Shown one piece after another: positions 1 through 9,025 of a stretch of DNA of 64,000 nt. This DNA comes from Emticicia sp031378345. Its GTDB lineage: Bacteria; Bacteroidota; Bacteroidia; Cytophagales; Spirosomataceae. Positions within the stretch are counted from its first letter, which is position 1. Every line of letters begins with the position of its first letter. The notes beneath the pieces were generated by a model, which ran no database searches, was not told the origin of the DNA, and saw nothing but the letters and a program-made list of their open reading frames with translations. The stretch is from NCBI GenBank assembly GCA_031378345.1, contig JANNDY010000025.1, positions 1 through 64,000 on the forward strand. The letters run 5' to 3'. The position numbers and the translations under genes are program-made.

Positions 1-1
1 T

Positions 2-1843
2 GTTGGTATTGACAACCCTTATTGGTCGGTTGAGAGTTCGCCATTTACCAGTAAAGTTGATAGATATTTTGGGAAATTTACTGCTGGAATTGATGCTACG
101 TCTTGGCTTAATTTACAGGCTACGGTTGGATTCAATGGCTACAACGATCGCCGTAGAAGTGTGAATGGTCGTGGAGGGGATATTTTTCCGAATGGAAATA
201 TAACAGATGACAATATTTATCGCCAAGAATTAGACTGGACATTTTTAGCAACCTTCAACCGCGATCTTTCATCAACTTGGAATACTCGTTTGATTTTAGG
301 ACAAAATGCCAATCAACGTGTAACAGACCGTCAAGCGGTTTTTGGTGATGGAATCATCGTACCGGGCATCAATGACTTAGACAACACCCGTGTGCAACAA
401 GCCATTGGTGGTGGTCTCGTAAAACAAAGATACCTCGCTCATTTCGCCGATTTGCAATTTTCACACCGAGATATTTTCTTCGTCAATTTGGTTGGTAGAA
501 ATGATATTTCTTCAACACTTCCTACAGATAATCGCAGCTTTTTCTATGGTGGTATCAATGGTTCGATAGTTATGTCAGATTGGCTCAAACTAACCTCTGA
601 GCAGATAAATTTCTGGAAAATAAGAGCAGGACTAACACAAGTAGGTAATGAAGCAAGTGCTTACCAGACCCAAACGATTTTTAGTATTAACCCGACCCTC
701 CCTAACTCATCACCAATTGATACGGGTACGCCTTTTAATGGCACAAATATAATGACACAGGGTAACCGCTTGGGTAGTAGCACGTTGATGCCTGAAAAAA
801 TCACAGAATTTGAGGTTGGTACCGAAATGCGTTTGCTTAATAATCGCGTGAGCATTGATTTTGCTTGGTACAATAAAATAAGTAGCAATCAAATTTTTAC
901 GGTTGATGTACCACCTTCATCTGGCTATACAACTCGTGTTGTCAATTTAGGAAGAGTCCGCAATCGTGGTTTAGAATTAGGTTTAGATATTACACCAATA
1001 AAATTGGCCAATGGTTTCAAGTGGAATATTTATACCACTTTTACTCGTAATCGTAATATGGTGTTAGACTTAGGTGGTCCGCAAGAATTGACTTATAGCG
1101 GTATTACCACAGCTATAAGTAGTATGCACATTGTAGGGCAGCCTTATGGCTTGATTCGTGGCGATGTGTATGTGCGTGATGATGAGGGTAATTTATTGGT
1201 CAATAATCGTACTGGAAAGGCAATTATTGCTGACAGACAAGCAGCAATTGGTAATCCAAATCCAAATTTTTTTATAGGTATAACCAATAATCTTTCGTAC
1301 AAAGGATTTACACTGAGTGCATTATTAGACTACCGTGATGGTGGCGATTTGCTTTCGGTTTCGATGGCTGAAATGCTCAGTCGTGGAAATACCCGCGATA
1401 CCGAAGATAGAAATCGAGTTTTTGTACCTAATGGAGTTCTTGGTGATGCCACTACCCGCTTGCCTATTTTGGGTCTTGATGGTAAAAAACAACCCAATAA
1501 TATTCCGATTTCAGTCAATGAATATTTCTTTGGAACAGGCTCCTTCTCAGGAAGTCAAGGTACTGCTGATGAATTTCGAGTTTGGGACGCAAGCGTGATA
1601 CGCTTACGTGAGGTTTCGATGTCATATCAAATTCCTACAAAATGGTTGGCTAAATCGCCTTTTGGCTCTGCGAGTCTGTCGGTTAGTGGACGTAATTTGT
1701 GGTTCAATGCACCAAATTTTCCTAAATACATGAACCTCGACCCAGAAGTAAATTCACTCGGTGTTGGCAATGCACAAGGATTTGAGTTGGTTTCTATACC
1801 AACAACCCGCCGTTTTGGTGCAAATCTCAGAATTACATTCTAA
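2..1843 (+). CDS. SusC/RagA-type TonB-linked outer-membrane receptor, C-terminal part
   Basis: The reading frame is open from base 2, so the gene begins upstream of the window and the GTG at 161 is internal. The visible 613 or so residues are the C-terminal beta-barrel of a SusC-type receptor: alternating aromatic strands, repeated NPNF/NLSYKGF-type strand-turn motifs and a terminal strand ending in RRFGANLRITF, as expected for an outer-membrane barrel. SusC proteins import oligomers (glycans or peptides) in a TonB-dependent way together with a SusD surface lipoprotein, and a susD-like gene follows 19 bp downstream. The plug and TonB box are outside the window. The substrate cannot be read from sequence; the facing sulfatase hints at a sulfated polymer, which is only inference. 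Confidence 0.93.
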   Translation, partial: VGIDNPYWSVESSPFTSKVDRYFGKFTAGIDATSWLNLQATVGFNGYNDRRRSVNGRGGDIFPNGNITDDNIYRQELDWTFLATFNRDLSSTWNTRLILGQNANQRVTDRQAVFGDGIIVPGINDLDNTRVQQAIGGGLVKQRYLAHFADLQFSHRDIFFVNLVGRNDISSTLPTDNRSFFYGGINGSIVMSDWLKLTSEQINFWKIRAGLTQVGNEASAYQTQTIFSINPTLPNSSPIDTGTPFNGTNIMTQGNRLGSSTLMPEKITEFEVGTEMRLLNNRVSIDFAWYNKISSNQIFTVDVPPSSGYTTRVVNLGRVRNRGLELGLDITPIKLANGFKWNIYTTFTRNRNMVLDLGGPQELTYSGITTAISSMHIVGQPYGLIRGDVYVRDDEGNLLVNNRTGKAIIADRQAAIGNPNPNFFIGITNNLSYKGFTLSALLDYRDGGDLLSVSMAEMLSRGNTRDTEDRNRVFVPNGVLGDATTRLPILGLDGKKQPNNIPISVNEYFFGTGSFSGSQGTADEFRVWDASVIRLREVSMSYQIPTKWLAKSPFGSASLSVSGRNLWFNAPNFPKYMNLDPEVNSLGVGNAQGFELVSIPTTRRFGANLRITF

Positions 1844-1862
1844 TTTTAATAAGCATTTAAAA

Positions 1863-3446
1863 ATGAAAAATATAAAAAACATATTTCTGCTTGCAACCTC
1901 ATTGATTATGATGAGTAGTTGCGAAAAATTCTTGGACGTTAACACCGACCCAAACAACCCGTCAAAGCCTGTTTTGGAACTATTGCTTCCTGCTACACAG
2001 GTTTCGTTAGGGATAAATATTGCTGGTGGGGCACTCAATCGAGCGGCTTCGGTTGCGATGCAACATGCATATATTTTGGGTCTGAGTCGCTTCGACCATA
2101 CAGGTGCTACATTTCAAACTAATTGGAATAACCTTTATTCACAAGCACTTAATGACCTTGAAATTATAATTAAAAATGGTACTGAATCAAAAAGCTTTGG
2201 ATATGTTGGGATGTCTAAAATCGAAAAAGCCTATATTTATAGCATAATGGTGGATTTGTGGGGGGATGTTCCATACTCAGAAGCCTCACAAGGTGAAGGT
2301 AATCTTACTCCCAAGTTCGAGAAAGGGGCAGATATTTATAAAGACCTTTTCAGACTTATTGATGAAGGAATAGCTGACTTGAATCGGACACCATACGTCT
2401 CTCCGGGTGTAGCTGATTTATTTTATCGTGGCGACCGTACTCTTTGGATTAGGGCAGCTAATACGCTTAAATTGAAATTACTCAATCAGATTCGTCTTGT
2501 ACCAAGTGAAAAAGATAGAGTGATTAAGGATATTAATGCTCTTATTGCTGGAAATCAGTTGATTACGACAGGTTCACAGGACTGGGTTTTCCGTTTTGGA
2601 ACAACCGAAACACCACAAAATCGTCATCCAACGCATATTAGCGAGTACCGTGCTACCAAAGATTTTTATATGGACCAAGGTTTCATGGAGCGTCTTTATA
2701 ATATGGATGATTTGCGTTTACGCTATTATATTTATCGTCAAAATGCTAACGCTGGGGTAAACTTTACTTCTACGGGTAATGGTTATGGCGGACGTTTTAC
2801 TGGCGACCCGACGGGACAACCTGCCGACCAATTACAACGTTCTACATTTGGCATTTATCCTTATGGCGGCATTTATGATAATAATACGATTCGGAATTTA
2901 CCTACTACATTTCAGTTTTTAACTAATACAGGTGCAACAAGCCCCGGTGTACACAAGGTTGTAACGACCGCAGATGGTACAGGAGCAGGGATTTTTCCGA
3001 TGGTTACGAATTATATGACAAGTTTTATCTTAGCCGAATCAGCTCTTACACTTGGAACTACTGGTAATGCCCGTACTTATCTACGTGATGGTATCGTACA
3101 GCATTTGCAAGCTATCAATTCTTTTGTAGCTGCAAATTCAGGTCCAGCCATTCCACAAGCTACGATAGATGCTTTTGTAGCAAGGCTGCTTACGCAATAT
3201 GATGCCTTGACGACACCAGCTGCCCGCCTTGATTTTATTATGACTCAAAAATATATTGCTACTGTTGGCAATGGCATTGAGGCTTATAACGATTACCGTC
3301 GAACTGGCTCGCCTTCACTTATGGCTCCTCTTTCGCCTGTTAATCCTTTTCCGTTGCGGTTTTTATATTCAACACGCGAGCTAACGGCTAATCCAAATGC
3401 ACCTGCCCAAAACAATTTTATCACACCTGTTTTTTGGGATTTGTAA
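1863..3446 (+). CDS. SusD/RagB-like surface lipoprotein (SusD-like_2 type)
   Basis: The ATG at 1863 is chosen because it starts a lipoprotein signal peptide (lysine-rich n-region, hydrophobic core, lipobox ending MSSC with Cys20); longer in-frame starts overlap susC and lack a signal. After Cys20 comes the EKFLDVNTDPNNP segment typical of SusD/RagB proteins, then a helical TPR-like body; YNMDDLRLRYYIYR and the C-terminal MTQKYIA..YNDYRRTG segments match the SusD-like_2 group. The mature protein of about 508 residues should sit on the cell surface as the lid of the SusC barrel and bind substrate. It is almost certainly co-transcribed with susC (19 bp gap). Confidence 0.93.
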   Translation: MKNIKNIFLLATSLIMMSSCEKFLDVNTDPNNPSKPVLELLLPATQVSLGINIAGGALNRAASVAMQHAYILGLSRFDHTGATFQTNWNNLYSQALNDLEIIIKNGTESKSFGYVGMSKIEKAYIYSIMVDLWGDVPYSEASQGEGNLTPKFEKGADIYKDLFRLIDEGIADLNRTPYVSPGVADLFYRGDRTLWIRAANTLKLKLLNQIRLVPSEKDRVIKDINALIAGNQLITTGSQDWVFRFGTTETPQNRHPTHISEYRATKDFYMDQGFMERLYNMDDLRLRYYIYRQNANAGVNFTSTGNGYGGRFTGDPTGQPADQLQRSTFGIYPYGGIYDNNTIRNLPTTFQFLTNTGATSPGVHKVVTTADGTGAGIFPMVTNYMTSFILAESALTLGTTGNARTYLRDGIVQHLQAINSFVAANSGPAIPQATIDAFVARLLTQYDALTTPAARLDFIMTQKYIATVGNGIEAYNDYRRTGSPSLMAPLSPVNPFPLRFLYSTRELTANPNAPAQNNFITPVFWDL

Positions 3447-3501
3447 AAATAATTTGAAAATGGTACTTGAAATTTTCCAAACAAATTAATCAAAATTTAG
3501 A

Positions 3502-4131
3502 ATGAAAAAAACGCTTATATATCTATTTTTATCGGTTTTTATTGGTGGTATTGTTATCATTACGGAGTCTTGCCAAACCAAAGACCCCATTCCAGTCGCG
3601 GCCGATGGTGCAGTAGCCATTGCACAAGTTAACAAAAGTAAATCTTACTTTAATTTCACTAATTTGGCAACAGCAGATTTTGAATTCAGTCTCAAAGGAG
3701 AAGATTTTGGACGCAATGTTCCTGTAAAATCAATTGAGTTGTGGATAGGATTCAATAATCCAAGAGTAGCACTATCGGCAGGAATGACAACCTGTGGAGT
3801 TGGGGTAAATTGTGCCTATCCCAACGCTGCTTATGCGACTCTTCCGAGCCGTTTGACTACCCCGGGCGACCGCTTGTTGCGTACTGTCGAAAGTCTTCCA
3901 GCCACAGTCATTATTACTGCTCAACAAGCGGCTCAGGCTTGTGGAATTACCTTAGCTTCAATAAAATCTGCTGATACTTTTCAGATAAAATTTGTAGTAA
4001 ATACCCAAGACGGACGTCGTTTTGATGCCTATCAAGATGGTATTTGCGACGAAACACGTGGGCAAGCAGGCGACTGCCGATTAGTTATCAGAGTTGATAC
4101 AAAAGCTACGATTTATCAGCCTTTGAAGTAA
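3502..4131 (+). CDS. hypothetical lipoprotein of the SusCD locus
   Basis: A 209-residue protein with a lipoprotein-type leader (Lys2-Lys3, hydrophobic stretch, Cys24 after ITES; the lipobox is imperfect). The mature part has no domain I recognise. It is beta-rich in appearance, with four Cys in pairs (near residues 97/103 and 183/192) that could form disulfides. It lies 55 bp after susD on the same strand and ends at an inverted repeat, so it is probably the last gene of the Sus operon. The position resembles SusE/SusF-like accessory surface lipoproteins, but similarity to those is not visible, so the role is open. Confidence 0.8.
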   Translation: MKKTLIYLFLSVFIGGIVIITESCQTKDPIPVAADGAVAIAQVNKSKSYFNFTNLATADFEFSLKGEDFGRNVPVKSIELWIGFNNPRVALSAGMTTCGVGVNCAYPNAAYATLPSRLTTPGDRLLRTVESLPATVIITAQQAAQACGITLASIKSADTFQIKFVVNTQDGRRFDAYQDGICDETRGQAGDCRLVIRVDTKATIYQPLK

Positions 4132-4166
4132 AATTATAAATGAGGCTGTTTAAACAACTTCGATTT

Positions 4167-4229
4167 GAAAATGTGTTAATTTGAAAATTTGAGAATAAAT
4201 AGCTCAGAATTTCAAATTAGCACATTTTC
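4167..4229. terminator. bidirectional terminator-like hairpin
   Basis: Inverted repeat with arms at 4167-4189 and 4208-4229 (one mismatch and a one-base gap), loop about 18 nt, between the convergent lipoprotein and sulfatase genes. The arms are AT-rich (AATTTGAAAATGTG type). I recall similar arms as common intergenic hairpins in Bacteroidota, so this may be a dispersed repeat acting as terminator. Confidence 0.55.
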
Positions 4230-4244
4230 AGATTATCAAAAAAC

Positions 4245-6206
4245 CTACCTATACCCGCGAGTATAAATAGTCCGATTGGTCGCACTTAATCCATCATTTA
4301 CAGCTTCACGGTTGGTTTCTACTATCAAAACTGGCTCCCAAGGTGCAGCTGTGGCGGCTGATAACCACAGCGTTTTCACTTCCTTAGATTCTTGCTTTTG
4401 CTTTGTTTTTGAATCTAAATAGGTATATGTAGTTGTTATTACCAAGCGATTATTTTCCCATTTGCAAGTTGATGTTGTTGTATTGTCAGAATGCCCTAAA
4501 TTGACATTATTCTCTGTTTTTGACCCATTCAAAGCATATTTTAAACGAATTAAAGGCTGCAAATCTCGTGGTGTAAAAAAGTTTTTTTCAACCAAAAGCA
4601 AATCATCTTTTTGACGAATATCAATTTTATCGCCCCAACCGCTTCCTAAAGTTGGTATAATGGGTCGTTCGGTTGTTATCAGAGGCGAACGTGTGTCTAA
4701 AACTGTTGTGGACCAAGCACCAGTAAAATCGGGATTTGCAATGGCTTCTGTACGGTTAGGCAAAGCTGCCCTATCGGTCCGTGCATACACCTCTATCACT
4801 TTACCCGAACCTGCGGGCGGTGCGGTATATGGGTCTGCTTGGTTGGCAGGCACACGAGGATATTTGACGAGTGAAGTTTCATAATCTTTCACAATTTTAT
4901 CCATTTTACTTACCACCCAAGGATAATAATCTTTCATGTCGGTTTCTTCGGAAGGGTCGGCTCTTAACTCAAAAAGACGTACCAAATTATCAGGGTTGGG
5001 GTCAGGCACTTCCGTTTTGTAATAATACCAAAACTTCCAATCTCGCCATTTTACCGCCATCACTTTGCCCGAAGAATTCATAAAAATAGCATTTTCACGA
5101 TTAGAATTACTTTGTTTTGATTCTAAAAATCCCAGTTGATTGACTCCATCAATAGCTCTATCAGTAGGTACAATTTCAGGGCTACCCACCGCTGCCGCAA
5201 TGGTTGGAAACAAATCCATTTCGTGTACCATTTCGTTTGATACTTGTCCTGCTTTGATGTGTTCGGGCCAACGAATCATACAAGGTGTACGAATCCCCCC
5301 CTCCATTGCCGAATTATAATATCCTCGCCAAGCCCCTGTACTACCTCTCCAAGGTCGTCGCAACTCTGCACCATTATCCGAACACCAAATCACGATCGTA
5401 TTTTTTTCGATACCCAATTTTTTAAGTGCATCGAGGATAATACCAGTATTAAAATCTACATCAGCCATCGAATCACCCATATCGCCAGCCCCCGTTGTGC
5501 CAGCCTTGTCGGGATGTGGCAAGCCGGGAAAATGCAATTGAGTCATCGGATAATATAGAAAAAATGGCTTGTTTTTTTGCACATTGGTTTCCATAAAACC
5601 AACGGCACGTTCGGCAGCTTCACGATCGAGTGTCCGCCTTGTTTGCAAATCAAACGGCTTGACTTTTTGAGAAGTTTTGCCCATAACTCCTTCCCAAATG
5701 TATGGCACAGGCACTTTGGTATCACTAAAACCATTGAAAGAACTAAATTGCGACCAGTGGCTTGTAGTCGGTATGCCGTACCATTCGTCAAAGCCCTGTT
5801 GCGTAGGTTCACGTTTGCCGAGCCAATCGTCGTCGCCACCCAAATCCCATTTGCCAAATAAGGCTGTGGCATAGCCTACAGAACGTAAACCTTCTGCAAT
5901 TGTTACCTCCCAATGAGTTAATCCCTCACCGTAGGTTTCACCAGTGCGAGTCGCATAACGCCCAGTCATGATACATGCCCGTGAAGGTGTGCAAGAGTAT
6001 TCGACATTGAAATTGGTCAATCGAATGCCCTCTTTTCCGATTTGGTCTATATTCGGTGTTGGCACCCCGCGTACGCCACCATAAGAAGCAACTTCACCAA
6101 TTCCTAAATTATCCGGGAAAATCAAGACAACATTGGGTTTTTTTTGAGCATAAGCTCCAAAAGTTAATAGGCAATAGAGAAATAAATTAGTAGGCAATTT
6201 TTTCAT
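4245..6206 (-). CDS. secreted sulfatase (arylsulfatase family)
   Basis: A 653-residue formylglycine-dependent sulfatase that would hydrolyse sulfate esters in the periplasm. A signal peptide ends around AYAQ (residues 18-21). The type I sulfatase signature is present: CTPSR with Cys72 as the residue converted to formylglycine, followed by ACIMTGR. The second metal motif, SDNGAE (Asp277-Asn278), is intact. The first metal motif reads PDNLGIGE (Asp32-Asn33) where most family members have DD, and the usual GKWHLG reads GKWDLG, so this is a divergent member. The C-terminal 120 residues form an extra beta-rich region. It converges on the SusCD operon, suggesting a shared sulfated-glycan theme (inference). 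Confidence 0.9.
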   Translation of the reverse strand: MKKLPTNLFLYCLLTFGAYAQKKPNVVLIFPDNLGIGEVASYGGVRGVPTPNIDQIGKEGIRLTNFNVEYSCTPSRACIMTGRYATRTGETYGEGLTHWEVTIAEGLRSVGYATALFGKWDLGGDDDWLGKREPTQQGFDEWYGIPTTSHWSQFSSFNGFSDTKVPVPYIWEGVMGKTSQKVKPFDLQTRRTLDREAAERAVGFMETNVQKNKPFFLYYPMTQLHFPGLPHPDKAGTTGAGDMGDSMADVDFNTGIILDALKKLGIEKNTIVIWCSDNGAELRRPWRGSTGAWRGYYNSAMEGGIRTPCMIRWPEHIKAGQVSNEMVHEMDLFPTIAAAVGSPEIVPTDRAIDGVNQLGFLESKQSNSNRENAIFMNSSGKVMAVKWRDWKFWYYYKTEVPDPNPDNLVRLFELRADPSEETDMKDYYPWVVSKMDKIVKDYETSLVKYPRVPANQADPYTAPPAGSGKVIEVYARTDRAALPNRTEAIANPDFTGAWSTTVLDTRSPLITTERPIIPTLGSGWGDKIDIRQKDDLLLVEKNFFTPRDLQPLIRLKYALNGSKTENNVNLGHSDNTTTSTCKWENNRLVITTTYTYLDSKTKQKQESKEVKTLWLSAATAAPWEPVLIVETNREAVNDGLSATNRTIYTRGYR

Positions 6207-6347
6207 TGAATAAATTATTGGATAAGGTAGTAATTGATAGAATTGTAAATGCTTGGATAAACAAATTTATATTTCTTGGTTTGCATTATGGAAAGAATGT
6301 AACCGAAAGAAATTTTATATATTTTATTTTAAAAGAACAAAAACTGC

Positions 6348-6389
6348 CTTGTCCTGAAATAGGTTTACACAAACCTATTTCAGGACAAG
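6348..6389. terminator. perfect 19-bp inverted repeat
   Basis: Arms 6348-6366 and 6371-6389 are perfectly complementary with a 4-nt loop (acac). It lies 7 bp beyond the stop of the sterol-desaturase-like gene on the minus strand and is followed on that strand by GGCAG and a T-rich run. A terminator is the simplest reading; the perfect stem also fits a repeat element. Confidence 0.6.
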
Positions 6390-6395
6390 ACACCA

Positions 6396-7301
6396 TTAAA
6401 CCCCCATTTCTCTTCTCAATGTTTTAGCTCTTTTATCTTCTCCGTCATGACTCCAGCCGGGGGCATAAAAGACATATTTTAGCTTATCTGACCATCTTTT
6501 TGCTCGCATTACATCTCGAAAAATCGCTCCATATTCATGCGTAGCAACGAAAATAGGGTTATAGGTTTCAATATTTGTTGTCAAACCATAAACTGGTTTT
6601 TCGGTGTCTTTTTCTTCCGAAAATGTGCCAAATATTTTGTCCCAAATAATCAAAACTCCAGCGTGGTTGCAGTCCAAATAGCGAATATTTGAGGCATGAT
6701 GCACTCGGTGATGTGAGGGTGTATTGAAAATATTTTCAAACCAAGAAGGTAGTTTATGCACAAGGTCGGTATGCACAAAAAACTGGTAGATGAGGTTCAT
6801 GCCAATCATCATAAATATCATCAAAGCATCAAATCCTAAGAGCGGAATCCAAAGCCAAAAGATGTATTTATGCACTCTTTCGCCTACTCCTTGCCTCAAA
6901 GCTGTGCCATAATTATATTTTACAGATGAATGATGAGGCACGTGTCCTGCCCAAAAAAGGCGAACTTCATGGTTCATTCTGTGAAACCAATAATAGGCAA
7001 AATCATCAAGAAAAAACAAAATAATCCATGCCCACCATTGCCGTTCTATGATATTTTTTAAAGGACTGATTTCGTGCAAATAAAAGAAGGCAATAAATGC
7101 CAAAACCTTTGGAAAAAACTCTACAATTCCAGACAAAATACCCATCGAAATAGACACAAGCATGTCTTTTCTTTTATATAATTCGGGGTTTTCTTTTTTG
7201 CCCAAATACCATTCTACAAGCATTGCCAACAAAAAAATTGGAATAGCAAAAGGAATTGCTTTGTCGTTTTGCAGTTGTTCGATAACCGTTTGTAAGCTCA
7301 T
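6396..7301 (-). CDS. sterol desaturase / fatty-acid hydroxylase family membrane protein
   Basis: A 301-residue integral membrane protein with about four to five hydrophobic segments and the di-iron histidine clusters of the fatty-acid hydroxylase superfamily: HRMNH plus HVPHH near residues 107-123, then HRVHH and NHAG further on. Members oxidise or hydroxylate lipid chains or sterol-like substrates at the cytoplasmic face of the membrane using a non-haem di-iron centre. The substrate cannot be predicted. The ATG at 7299-7301 gives MSLQTVIEQL just before the first membrane segment. It is divergent from the helicase gene and probably monocistronic. Confidence 0.9.
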   Translation of the reverse strand: MSLQTVIEQLQNDKAIPFAIPIFLLAMLVEWYLGKKENPELYKRKDMLVSISMGILSGIVEFFPKVLAFIAFFYLHEISPLKNIIERQWWAWIILFFLDDFAYYWFHRMNHEVRLFWAGHVPHHSSVKYNYGTALRQGVGERVHKYIFWLWIPLLGFDALMIFMMIGMNLIYQFFVHTDLVHKLPSWFENIFNTPSHHRVHHASNIRYLDCNHAGVLIIWDKIFGTFSEEKDTEKPVYGLTTNIETYNPIFVATHEYGAIFRDVMRAKRWSDKLKYVFYAPGWSHDGEDKRAKTLRREMGV

Positions 7302-7424
7302 ATTATTTAGGGAAACAGGTGCTTTTTTATTCTAAACAAATGTAAACAAAAATTTTGTTTGGTTGTTCTTAACGCAAAATTTTCTTAAAACCTTCCATTT
7401 AACACAAATCCTATATTTTGTCTG

Positions 7425-7432
7425 TACCTTTG
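7425..7432 (+). promoter_or_regulatory. TAnnTTTG -7 element abutting the helicase start codon
   Basis: TACCTTTG matches the Bacteroidota -7 consensus exactly and ends 4 bp before the ATG at 7437. No TTG is visible 19-23 bp upstream. If used, transcription would begin at or within a few bases of the start codon. Confidence 0.4.
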
Positions 7433-7436
7433 CCCC

Positions 7437-8747
7437 ATGGAAATCAATCAAATTCTTTCAAATTTGGGCATTGAGGCTTTAAATTCGATGCAAAAATCGG
7501 CTCAAAAAGCAATCGTCAATGACAAAGATATTTTGCTTTTAGCACCAACAGGCTCGGGGAAAACCTTAGGGTTTTTGTTGCCTATTTTGCAATTATTAAA
7601 GCCCAACAAAATTGGTGTTCAATGCCTAATTCTTGCTCCCTCACGAGAATTGGCAATGCAAATTGAGCAAGTTTGGAAAAAAATGTCCACAGGTTTCAAA
7701 GTAAATGTGTGTTATGGCGGTCATGCGATGGCTATCGAAATACAAAATTTGAGTGTTCCTCCTGCCTTACTAATAGGTACGCCTGGAAGAATTGCCGACC
7801 ATATTACTCGCAAAACTTTTGATTTAGGCAGCATCGAAACTTTAGTGCTTGACGAATTTGATAAATCTTTAGATTTGGGTTTTCACGAACAAATGTCGTT
7901 TATCATTGGAGGGCTGAAAAACTTGAATAAAAGAGTGTTGGTTTCAGCTACGGCAGGAATTGACATTCCCGAATTTACGGGTTTGGGTACACCAACTGTT
8001 TTAGATTATTTGCCCGAAGATGGCGTGAAAAACACCCTCACAATGCGGTTAGTTATTTCGGAAGAAAGAGATAAATTAGACACTGTTTTTGACTTGATTT
8101 GTTCCTTAAATTCGGAGTCAGCTTTGATATTTTGCAACCACCGTGATGCGGCAGAGCGAACAAGTGAGTTTTTGAATGCAAAAGGAATTATTGCTACTTT
8201 TTATCATGGCGGCATGGACCAAGACGACCGAGAACGTGCCTTGATTCAGTTCCGAAATGGCAGTGTAAATTATTTAGTTACCACCGATTTGGCAGCTCGT
8301 GGCTTAGATATTCCTGAAATGAAACACGTGATTCATTATCATTTGCCCTTGAATGAGCATGAATTTGTGCATAGAAATGGCAGAACCGCCAGAATGCACG
8401 CTTCGGGAACATCCTATTTGATTTTTAATCATGAAGAAGAACGCCCAAAATATATTGATAATTCGCTTCAAGAATTGAAGCTTTTGCCAAATAAAACTTT
8501 ACCCAAACTTCCCGAATTTACAACGCTTTACATTAGTGGTGGCAAGAAAAATAAGCTCAATAAGATTGATATTGTAGGTTTTTTCTCACAAAAAGGCAAA
8601 CTTGAAAAAGGAGATTTAGGGCTTATTGAAGTAAAAGATTTTATTTCTTTTGCTGCCGTCAAAAGAACAAAAGTAAAGGAGTTTTTGCAATTGATTAGAG
8701 AAGAAAAAATGAAGGGTAAAAAATATAAGATAGAAATTGCTCGTTAG
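7437..8747 (+). CDS. DEAD-box-type RNA helicase with DbpA-like RNA-binding domain
   Basis: A 436-residue superfamily 2 RNA helicase. Visible motifs: Walker A APTGSGKT (36-43), motif II VLDEFD (DEFD at 139-142 instead of DEAD), motif III SAT (170-172) and motif VI HRNGRTAR near 313-320. The C-terminal 75 residues, starting at TLYISGGKKNKL and running through DIVGFF..GLIEVKDFISFAAV, resemble the DbpA RNA-binding domain, which in E. coli DbpA recognises hairpin 92 of 23S rRNA. A role in 50S ribosome assembly is therefore likely. It lacks the long basic tail of RhlE-type helicases. The A-to-F change in motif II keeps both acidic residues needed for Mg-ATP. Confidence 0.9.
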   Translation: MEINQILSNLGIEALNSMQKSAQKAIVNDKDILLLAPTGSGKTLGFLLPILQLLKPNKIGVQCLILAPSRELAMQIEQVWKKMSTGFKVNVCYGGHAMAIEIQNLSVPPALLIGTPGRIADHITRKTFDLGSIETLVLDEFDKSLDLGFHEQMSFIIGGLKNLNKRVLVSATAGIDIPEFTGLGTPTVLDYLPEDGVKNTLTMRLVISEERDKLDTVFDLICSLNSESALIFCNHRDAAERTSEFLNAKGIIATFYHGGMDQDDRERALIQFRNGSVNYLVTTDLAARGLDIPEMKHVIHYHLPLNEHEFVHRNGRTARMHASGTSYLIFNHEEERPKYIDNSLQELKLLPNKTLPKLPEFTTLYISGGKKNKLNKIDIVGFFSQKGKLEKGDLGLIEVKDFISFAAVKRTKVKEFLQLIREEKMKGKKYKIEIAR

Positions 8748-8829
8748 GAATAATGAGTGTTTTTTATCATTTTTCTAAAATATTATAAAACTTTTCTTAA
8801 ATTTCATCAAATTTTAAAATACTACTAAC

Positions 8830-8934
8830 ATGGCAAAGGACAAACCCGCTAAGGAAACCAAAAAAGAACCAGGCAAAACTTTGAAAGAAAAGCGTGCCGA
8901 AAAGCAAGAAAAAAAGAATAATAAGAGAGATTAA
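8830..8934 (+). CDS. small lysine-rich protein, 34 residues
   Basis: ATG at 8830 to TAA at 8932-8934 encodes a 34-residue, highly charged, Lys/Glu-rich peptide beginning MAKDKPAKETKKEP and ending KKNNKRD. It has no hydrophobic core and is probably a disordered helix former. A strong terminator follows 31 bp later (8966-9011), which supports a real short transcription unit. I recall similar tiny basic proteins in Cytophagales but cannot name a family. It may bind RNA or ribosomes judging by charge; this is inference only. Confidence 0.6.
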   Translation: MAKDKPAKETKKEPGKTLKEKRAEKQEKKNNKRD

Positions 8935-8965
8935 TTATGTGATAAGGCACGATTTTTCGCTCCAC

Positions 8966-9011
8966 AAAAAAGGCAGTATTAAGGTTTTACACTTTTAATA
9001 CTGCCTTTTTT
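8966..9011. terminator. bidirectional intrinsic terminator
   Basis: Perfect 17-bp arms (8966-8982 and 8995-9011) with a 12-nt loop. The A-run on the left arm and T-run on the right arm make it functional in both directions, serving the small plus-strand ORF and the minus-strand esterase gene. Confidence 0.85.
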
Positions 9012-9025
9012 GTTACAAAATATAT

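Noticed and set aside
161..1843. GTG at 161 as the start of the SusC-type gene
   Set aside because: The frame is open and SusC-like back to base 2, so the gene is truncated by the window edge.
6206..6427. Plus-strand 73-residue ORF between the sulfatase and desaturase genes
   Set aside because: It crosses the 19-bp hairpin and overlaps the desaturase gene antisense; composition is not protein-like.
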